Assembly (NCBI RefSeq): GCF_001969855.1
Contig: NZ_MRBL01000008.1
Location: forward strand, 1 to 55,902
Origin: Bacillus haynesii
Lineage (GTDB): Bacteria; Bacillota; Bacilli; Bacillales; Bacillaceae
Direction: 5' to 3'
Length of the DNA stretch: 55,902 bases
Position numbers and translations under genes: made by a program. The notes beneath the pieces were generated by a model. That model was not told the origin of the DNA, did no database searches, and saw only the letters and a program-made list of their open reading frames with translations. Below, in pieces: positions 49,408 through 55,902 of the stretch (position 1 is the first letter of the stretch; each line of letters begins with the position of its first letter).

Positions 49408-50397
49408 TTATCCCTCCTGCAGCATTAAAACCAAGTGCTCCATTAATCCTTGAGCATTCACATTGGAATAAAGCCGTTTTTTTGCTTCTAAAACAGCAAG
49501 TATCTGGTTTGTCACTCTTTGTTGTGTTGTTTGCAGCGCATGCTGTTTTAATGATTGGAATAAGTCCTGAAATAGTATTTTATCTTCATGTCCCAACTGA
49601 ATGGACAACACGTCGCGATATATAAATAAAAGCATATCAAGACCCATTTCTTGATGGTCTTTCTCCTTGAAAAAGGGCATCCACTGATCTTGAATATAGA
49701 AAAAAGCATGTCCTTTTCGCTGGTGTAAGACTTCATACAATTTTATCACTTTCGCTCGCGACTCTGCAAACTGATCATTTCGACTCAATTCGAGCGCTTC
49801 CGATAAATTGTTTGTCATATTCGACAAAAGGGCTGCAATATTCGGTGAGACCTCTTGTTTGATCAGTTCCTTTTCAATTGATTCGGGCTGCAACGACTGA
49901 AAGGATAAAACTTGGCATCTCGATATGATCGTATCGAGTAATTTTTGCGGCTGTTCCGTTAAAAGAACAGCGATTGTATCGCTGCTCGGCTCCTCTAAAA
50001 ACTTCAGCAGGCTGTTCGCCGCATTGACCGTCATTTGATCCGCATGGGAAATAATGTACAGCTTTTTATGCGATTCCAAACCGGTCTTTGAAAACTCTTC
50101 CTGAAGCGCCTGGATTTGTCCCTTTTTAATGGACAGGCCGTCCGGATGCACGACGTGTACGTCCGGATGGTTTCCTGATTCAATCCGCTGACAGTTCCTG
50201 CACGACTCACATGGCTCTGCTCCGTCTTCAAGGCAAAAAAAGCTTTTTGCGAGAAGGGTTGCAGCGTCTAATTTGCCCGTCCCTTTGCGCCCTTCAAATA
50301 AATAGGCATGGGCAAGCCGATTTCTTTCTATACTATTTTGCAAAAGCTTCATGACCCGTGGCTGAAGCTCCTGCATTTCTGTCCAGGTTGTAGCCAT
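49408..50397 (-). CDS. holB: DNA polymerase III delta' subunit
   Basis: Clamp-loader subunit. 329 aa from ATG 50397, the B. subtilis length; the open frame extends upstream without a suitable site. An AAA+ fold with a P-loop-like LFEGRKGTGKLDAA, a four-cysteine zinc module (CLEDGAEPCESCRNC), and sensor regions KLYIISHADQMT, NSLLKFLEEPSSD and ISRCQVL. It lies 11 bp after yaaR and directly before ricT. Confidence 0.95.
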   Translation of the reverse strand: MATTWTEMQELQPRVMKLLQNSIERNRLAHAYLFEGRKGTGKLDAATLLAKSFFCLEDGAEPCESCRNCQRIESGNHPDVHVVHPDGLSIKKGQIQALQEEFSKTGLESHKKLYIISHADQMTVNAANSLLKFLEEPSSDTIAVLLTEQPQKLLDTIISRCQVLSFQSLQPESIEKELIKQEVSPNIAALLSNMTNNLSEALELSRNDQFAESRAKVIKLYEVLHQRKGHAFFYIQDQWMPFFKEKDHQEMGLDMLLFIYRDVLSIQLGHEDKILFQDLFQSLKQHALQTTQQRVTNQILAVLEAKKRLYSNVNAQGLMEHLVLMLQEG

Positions 50398-50408
50398 ACC
50401 ATCACTCT

Positions 50409-50849
50409 CTATGTGTAAAGGTTTATCAGTAAACCCTTTATTTCGCCAATGCATTCTAAAAGTTCGATAGAGGATTTTTCCTGATCCATAAGATCCTCTG
50501 TTAATTGCACAAGCTTTTCGTCCAGTTCTTTTACAATGCTTAATGTCCGGCTGTTTCCGTACAGATCGAAGCTTCTTGAATTCTCCACCGTCAGACCGTT
50601 TTCAACGGTCTCTTTTACAAATCGTTTGATCAAGCCTTTGAACCTGGCCAAATCTTTGAAGTTTCTCGATTTTGAGAGGCGTTTTCCGAACGCTTCAATA
50701 TCTGTTAAAAGCATTGTCAGCTGTTCAACTCGAAGCTTGCCGCTTTGTATATTCATCTTCTCTTTAAATGAAGCAGAAACATTTTCCCCTCTTGCAGGCG
50801 GAGTCTGCTGTTTCTCTATCATTGTACGCAGTTCTTGACTTATTTTCAT
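50409..50849 (-). CDS. yaaR: DUF327-family protein YaaR
   Basis: A 146-aa, mostly helical, soluble protein of the DUF327 family (conserved stretch EAFGKRLSKSRNFKDLARFK and KRFVKETVENG). Found between darA and holB in Bacillus genomes; no established function. Start ATG with AAGGGTTGAGG upstream. Confidence 0.9.
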   Translation of the reverse strand: MKISQELRTMIEKQQTPPARGENVSASFKEKMNIQSGKLRVEQLTMLLTDIEAFGKRLSKSRNFKDLARFKGLIKRFVKETVENGLTVENSRSFDLYGNSRTLSIVKELDEKLVQLTEDLMDQEKSSIELLECIGEIKGLLINLYT

Positions 50850-50860
50850 ATCCTCAACCC

Positions 50861-51899
<1,039 letters not shown>

Positions 51900-51903
<4 letters not shown>

Positions 51904-53342
51904 GATTTCTCCTCTTCTATATATACAGTTAGTTGCTTTTGTTTGAGCTGATTGCTGCCCTGAATGTGTACATTCAGATCGATGAGCCGCGTCAGCCGGC
52001 TGATCGTCTCTTTTGTTATTCTCTCACCCGCCATGATCAACGGAATACCCGGAGGGTACGGTATGACCGGTTCTGCGCTTATTCTGCCCGCCGCTTCGGC
52101 AAAAGGCACCGATTCTTTTTTGAAGGCGGACAACTTGTTTTTCCGGTAAGGTAAAGCCGTGACTTTTTCAGAAGGGATGCCGATTCCGGCAGGATGATCG
52201 TGTTGAACAACTGTATCTTTTATTCTTTTGCCGATTGTGCTGATCAGTTCCGGCGCAGGCTTATTTTTTCCTTCAAGCGGCAGGATCAACAAGACTTGCC
52301 TTTCATCTGCCAATTCAGGATGGATGCCGTTTGCTTCAAATATGGATTTGAGCTCAAAACCGGAGTGGCCGTACGCTGATCTGATACACAGCTTAAGCGG
52401 ATCTTGCTGGATACGGTCATCAGCCGGCTCGACGATCTCGGCTCCGTTTATTTGAGAAAAGACTTCTCTCAAGTTGATGAGCTCTTTCTCAATATCGGCT
52501 GTTCGATTTGTTTTCAAGAGATCTTCGGCGTATGCCCTGGCTATATCCAAAGATGCCATGATTGGATAAGAAGGACTGCTGCTTTGAAGCACGGACAGAT
52601 AGTATGCCAGTCTGTCTCTGTTGATCCTGCTGCTGTTAAGATGCAGATAAGACCCCATCGTCATCGCCGGGAGCGTTTTATGCGCGGACTGGACGACGAC
52701 ATCGGCGCCCGCTTTCAGCGACAACTGGGGAAATGGATGGCCCAGCACAAAATGGGCGCCGTGAGCCTCGTCGACTAGAACGGGAATATCGTGTTGATGG
52801 GCCTCTTCTATGATCGGCTTCAGATCAACTGCATGTCCGTAGTAATTGGGATATGTCAACACGATCCCTTTAGCGTGCGGATATTGCGAAATGGCATCTT
52901 CTACCGTTTCATACAGTATATGTGTGGGAACGGCCATCGTCTCATCAATTGCCGGTGTCAAAAAAACCGGATGGGCGCCTGAAAGTTCAATCGCATGAAA
53001 TACAGACTTATGGCAGTTCCGCTGAACGAGTATCGTGTCACCCGGCTGACAAACAGCCAAGATCATAGCCAGATTCCCGACGGTCGAACCATTGACGAGA
53101 AAAAAACTTTCTTCCGCGCCATAAAGCTGCGAAACTAAATCCTGTGCTTCCTTGATGACGCCTGATGGCTCATGCAAATCATCCAGACCCGTCAGTTCAG
53201 TTAGATCCACTTTGAGAATCGTTTCAAAAAAAGTTTTCGCTTCATCAAAAAAGACATCTCCATTGTGATGTCCCGGAACGTGAAAAGAATAATGATGTCC
53301 TTCAGCATGGTTCACCAATGCTGTATATAAAGGTGTCTTCAT
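51900..53342 (-). CDS. yaaO: Orn/Lys/Arg decarboxylase-family protein YaaO
   Basis: A 480-aa PLP-dependent fold type I basic-amino-acid decarboxylase relative. N-terminal [17 protein letters not shown], the aldimine lysine in [25 protein letters not shown] upstream of it, and a C-terminal domain ending in [14 protein letters not shown]. The B. subtilis paralogue SpeA is arginine decarboxylase; YaaO's substrate is not certain. I chose ATG 53342 with AAAGGATCGG upstream over the longer frame. Confidence 0.9.
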
Positions 53343-53482
53343 ATAAACCGATCCTTTAGTCATCTTCTCTATTTTCTTCGGCACCCGGGTGCTGCGGGAT
53401 GCCGGTATGACATTCTGCATTTATTATACCCTTCAAGGCGGATTACATAAAGGGCGGACGTTTTGGTAAATGTTTATCTTGC

Positions 53483-54676
53483 TTATGATAAACGGTTTTG
53501 GTTTTCTTTCATGTCCAGCAGCTTAGCCTTGAGACCATCTTCCATTGCCCTTATTTCTTCTTCTGCCTGCAGGCGCTTTGAACGGCCTTCCGCTTGAATT
53601 TTAAGCGTCTCCTCAAGTGTTCCGATCAGATTGTCCTGCACTTGTTTCAATGTTTCGATATCGATAAAGCCGCGCTCATTTTCCTTGGCCGTTTCGATCG
53701 TATTGGCCTTCAGCATTTCGGCATTTTTCAAGAGCAGTTCGTTTGTTGTGGCTGACACCTGTTTTTGAGCCTCTACTGCCCGGCGCTGCCTCAACAGGGT
53801 GAGCGCAATGGCAACCTGGTTTTTCCAGAGAGGGATTGCTGTCATAATCGAGGATTGGATCTTTTCCACCAGCACTTGATTTGTGTGTTGGATCAAACGG
53901 ATTTGCGGGGCGCTCTGCAGCGTAATTTGTCTGCTTAACGTTAAATCATAAACCCGCTTTTCCAGCCGGTCGGCAAACTGAATCATATCGTTTACTTCCT
54001 GAACGGCCATATGATGATGTTCTGTTTTCGATTTCTCTTTTAATTCAGGAATGGTTTTATGATTTAATTCTTCAAGCTTCAGCTGACCGGCTGCAATATA
54101 GACATTCAGTGCTTCATAATATTCTTTATTTTTTTCATAAAGCCGTTCGAGCATCTTATTATCATCGATCAACGCGCTTTTGGAATGCTCAAGTTTTACG
54201 CTGATTCTATCTATTTGGGCGCCGGTTTTTTGATACCTTGATAATACTTCTTGAACAGAATGGGATACTCTTCCGAAAAAACGGGAAAAGAAGTTCCTTT
54301 TTTCAGTTTTCAATTCATCAGGGCTGACCTGTTCAAGCTTTTTCATTAAGTCGCTTAAAACCTGCCCAATTTCACCGATATCTTTTTTTTGGACGTGCTC
54401 AAGCATCTCGTGTGAACAGTTCAAGAGCTTGGATTGGGCTTGCGTTCCATACAGAGTAATGCTGTTATGGTTTTTCGGATCGATCTGTTCGGCCAGTTGA
54501 AATGCCTGCCGGCGTTTTTCTTCAGATAACGTATCAACCAGATTTACTTGCTGCCCGCGGTGTTCTTCCTCCATGCCGGAAACAGGCGCTTCTCCTTGTC
54601 CAAAAGGATCGGAAAGCAAATCATCAATTTCAAGCTGTGCGCCAGTTTTGTGTAACGATGGTTTATATTCGCTCAT
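53483..54676 (-). CDS. yaaN: TelA-family (toxic anion/tellurite resistance) protein YaaN
   Basis: A 397-aa, almost wholly helical, soluble TelA-like protein with long coiled-coil stretches (for example KKLEQVSPDELKTEKRNFFS and LTLLRQRRAVEAQKQVSATT). It follows xpaC by 15 bp. In B. subtilis the pair belongs to the sigma-W envelope-stress regulon. TelA proteins confer resistance to toxic anions or bacteriocins in some species; the molecular mechanism is unknown. Confidence 0.92.
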   Translation of the reverse strand: MSEYKPSLHKTGAQLEIDDLLSDPFGQGEAPVSGMEEEHRGQQVNLVDTLSEEKRRQAFQLAEQIDPKNHNSITLYGTQAQSKLLNCSHEMLEHVQKKDIGEIGQVLSDLMKKLEQVSPDELKTEKRNFFSRFFGRVSHSVQEVLSRYQKTGAQIDRISVKLEHSKSALIDDNKMLERLYEKNKEYYEALNVYIAAGQLKLEELNHKTIPELKEKSKTEHHHMAVQEVNDMIQFADRLEKRVYDLTLSRQITLQSAPQIRLIQHTNQVLVEKIQSSIMTAIPLWKNQVAIALTLLRQRRAVEAQKQVSATTNELLLKNAEMLKANTIETAKENERGFIDIETLKQVQDNLIGTLEETLKIQAEGRSKRLQAEEEIRAMEDGLKAKLLDMKENQNRLS

Positions 54677-54691
54677 TTCAGCTTTCCTCCA

Positions 54692-55309
54692 TCAGCTTTT
54701 TTTCATTGAATGCTTCGCGACGTCCAGTTCAAACTCCAAGTGGTCAATGTCTGTTTTCAGCAAATCATATAGGTCGTCTTCCAATTGCTTGGCTAGCTTA
54801 TCGATCATCATACGCGTTTCGCTTAAAGAAACTTCAAGCTTCGCATTGCGCTTTGGCTGTGACGCCAAAAACGCATGCTTTTCCGTCAGTTCAACAATTG
54901 AATCGAGGCTTTGATAATAAAAGCGTTCAACCTGGTAAAAACGCTTTGGTTCGTTCTTTGTGATGCCGTAAATTTTTCTGACGATACGAAGAATTTCTAT
55001 ATTCTGTTTAATCGTTTGAATGTTTTTGACTGCAAATAAGGCTTTTCTTAAACGGGCAATTTTCAGCTTAGCTTCCCGCAGATTCTGCTTTATATAGGCA
55101 TATTCCCGCCGTGTAAGCTGGTTTTCTTTTAAAAATAAATACGTTCCGTACCATTTCCCGCCAAGATAAACGGCAATCCAGGCTCCGGCTGCGTAAGCGG
55201 AGGACAGCAGAAAAGTCTGGTTAAGCGCGAAGAAGCTTGTGAACCAAAGGAGCACGGACAATGCGCTTGCAGCAGTTGCACGAAGCATAAAATGAAGAAT
55301 CGGTTTCAT
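54692..55309 (-). CDS. xpaC: XpaC-family membrane protein
   Basis: A 205-aa protein with two N-terminal transmembrane segments (about 10-28 and 35-52, with the short turn LNQTFLL), then a charged helical cytoplasmic domain (KQNLREAKLKIARLRKALF). Named for an old X-phosphate hydrolysis phenotype, but it lacks phosphatase motifs; probably works with YaaN at the membrane. AGGAGTAG lies before the ATG. Confidence 0.92.
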   Translation of the reverse strand: MKPILHFMLRATAASALSVLLWFTSFFALNQTFLLSSAYAAGAWIAVYLGGKWYGTYLFLKENQLTRREYAYIKQNLREAKLKIARLRKALFAVKNIQTIKQNIEILRIVRKIYGITKNEPKRFYQVERFYYQSLDSIVELTEKHAFLASQPKRNAKLEVSLSETRMMIDKLAKQLEDDLYDLLKTDIDHLEFELDVAKHSMKKS

Positions 55310-55381
55310 TACACCACTACTCCTAATATATCAATTTCTTTTTTTATGATAAATCGGTCGTTTCTTTATACTACTCTCTAA

Positions 55382-55408
55382 TACGGATATCGGCTAAACA
55401 AAGTTTCA
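55382..55408 (-). promoter_or_regulatory. sigma-W promoter of xpaC-yaaN
   Basis: Minus strand TGAAAC (55408-55403), 17-bp spacer, CGTA (55385-55382): exact sigma-W consensus elements, about 73 bp before xpaC. The pair belongs to the B. subtilis sigma-W regulon. Confidence 0.75.
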
Positions 55409-55429
55409 GCTCAAAAATCATGGTATATA

Positions 55430-55457
55430 GCAAAAAAGACACCTTAACCGTGTCTTC
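55430..55457 (-). terminator. second terminator between csfB and xpaC
   Basis: 7-bp stem AAGACAC/GTGTCTT with a 7-nt loop, followed by TTTTGC on the minus strand, about 65 bp after the csfB terminator and just upstream of the sigma-W promoter. Confidence 0.8.
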
Positions 55458-55499
55458 ATCAATTTCATTATACCCTTCATCCATACCGACTTAAAGGCT

Positions 55500-55525
55500 T
55501 AAAAAAAAAGACCTGAAACGGTCTA
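55500..55525 (-). terminator. csfB terminator
   Basis: 5-bp stem AGACC/GGTCT with a 6-nt loop and a long T-run on the minus strand (about 9 T), overlapping the csfB stop. Confidence 0.75.
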
Positions 55526-55714
55526 AGAATATAATGGCGGCGTACGGAGACTCTTTAATTTTTTGACATAGTCAGAGTATTCGGGGTCTGATGTTGATGT
55601 AGATATAATCTTTTTCTCACAATCCGAACATAAAAATTTCGTATAAAGGTGAATTCCTTCGGTTTTATTTTCCTCGCAAATGATACACGTTTCCCCATGA
55701 TTAGATTTACTCAT
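55523..55714 (-). CDS. csfB: anti-sigma factor Gin (CsfB)
   Basis: A 63-aa zinc-finger protein with CIICEE (about 10) and CSDCEKK (about 31) and the C-terminus YVKKLKSLRTPPLYS typical of CsfB. In B. subtilis it is made in the forespore under sigma-F, inhibits sigma-G until engulfment is complete, and also antagonises sigma-E. ATG 55714 with GGAGGTGG is chosen over the upstream in-frame ATG. It lies next to an rRNA operon end, as in B. subtilis. Confidence 0.93.
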   Translation of the reverse strand: MSKSNHGETCIICEENKTEGIHLYTKFLCSDCEKKIISTSTSDPEYSDYVKKLKSLRTPPLYS

Positions 55715-55735
55715 CCATTCCACCTCCATGGGTTT

Positions 55736-55765
55736 CAGTATTCCCAAAGAACAACATTTGTATAC
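55736..55765 (-). promoter_or_regulatory. sigma-F promoter of csfB
   Basis: Minus strand GTATA (55765-55761), 15-bp spacer, GGGAATACTG (55745-55736): matches GYATA-N15-GGnnAnAnTR at every fixed position, 22 bp before the csfB start. Confidence 0.85.
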
Positions 55766-55846
55766 AAAATTAAGAAATTTTTTGAAGGTTAGATTAGTAT
55801 ATGTAGTCGAGAAGTGTTAGGTGTTTGTATCAATGTAGTTCCACAC

Positions 55847-55880
55847 AAAAAAGACCAGCTGATATCAGCTGGTCTTTCTA
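55847..55880 (-). terminator. rRNA operon terminator after 5S
   Basis: Perfect 14-bp palindrome AAAGACCAGCTGAT/ATCAGCTGGTCTTT (55850-55877) followed by TTTGTG on the minus strand, about 7 bp after the 5S end. Confidence 0.92.
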
Positions 55881-55883
55881 AGT

Positions 55884-55902
55884 GCTTGGCGGCGTCCTAC
55901 TC
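55884..55902 (-). rRNA. 5S ribosomal RNA, 3' end only (cut by window edge)
   Basis: The reverse complement of the last 19 bases, GAGTAGGACGCCGCCAAGC, is the typical 3' end of Bacillus 5S rRNA, followed by a strong palindromic terminator. This is the last gene of the rRNA operon that precedes csfB (rrnA position in B. subtilis). Confidence 0.9.

Overview
The window reads as a firmicute chromosome segment of the Bacillus subtilis group, most likely the B. licheniformis clade. Gene content and order match the B. subtilis interval from the end of the first internal rRNA operon (5S, then csfB) to the next rRNA operon (16S after lysS). The partial 16S gene at the left edge has a variable region 1 that I recall as licheniformis-like rather than subtilis-like. 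Almost everything is on the minus strand, so the natural reading direction is from high to low coordinates. The only plus-strand protein gene I support is abrB.

Layout in transcription order (high to low). 5S rRNA end with terminator; csfB (sigma-F promoter); xpaC-yaaN (sigma-W promoter); yaaO-tmk-darA-yaaR-holB-ricT-yabA-yabB-yazA-rsmI, a replication, signalling and RNA-modification cluster; convergent abrB; metS; tatD; yabE with an ECF-sigma antisense promoter at its 3' end; rnmV-ksgA; yabG (sigma-K); veg; sspF; a set of three 62-63 bp tandem GC-rich repeats; ispE; purR-ridA; spoVG (sigma-H); glmU-prs-ctc (internal sigma-B promoter); pth-fin-mfd (internal sigma-F/G promoter); spoVT (sigma-G)-yabM-yabN-rqcP-yabP-yabQ-divIC-yabR; tRNA-Met and tRNA-Glu; spoIIE (Spo0A-type promoter with 21-bp spacer)-yabS-yabT; tilS-hprT; ftsH; coaX-hslO; yacD-cysK; the folate operon pabB-pabA-pabC-sul-folB-folK with yazB, dusB and lysS; and finally tandem rrn promoters and the 5' end of 16S rRNA.

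How it works together. The segment mixes housekeeping functions (translation, DNA repair, folate, coenzyme A, nucleotides, cell division) with a dense set of sporulation genes. Promoter-like sequences for sigma-A, B, E, F, G, H, K and ECF/W factors are visible. Spo0A boxes occur at spoIIE and abrB, with a second copy upstream of abrB. The most unusual signals are: (1) a hairpin hiding the yabP ribosome-binding site in read-through RNA but not in RNA from the sigma-E promoter lying in its 5' arm; (2) the tandem repeats before ispE; (3) a duplicated tandem 0A-box operator followed by a short promoter-terminator unit between metS and abrB; (4) genes, most clearly folB, where a strong Shine-Dalgarno sequence points at AUC/AUU rather than a normal start codon.

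Limits. Everything was read by eye. Promoter, operator and start calls rest on motif matches. Comparisons to B. subtilis are from memory of that genome, not from a search.
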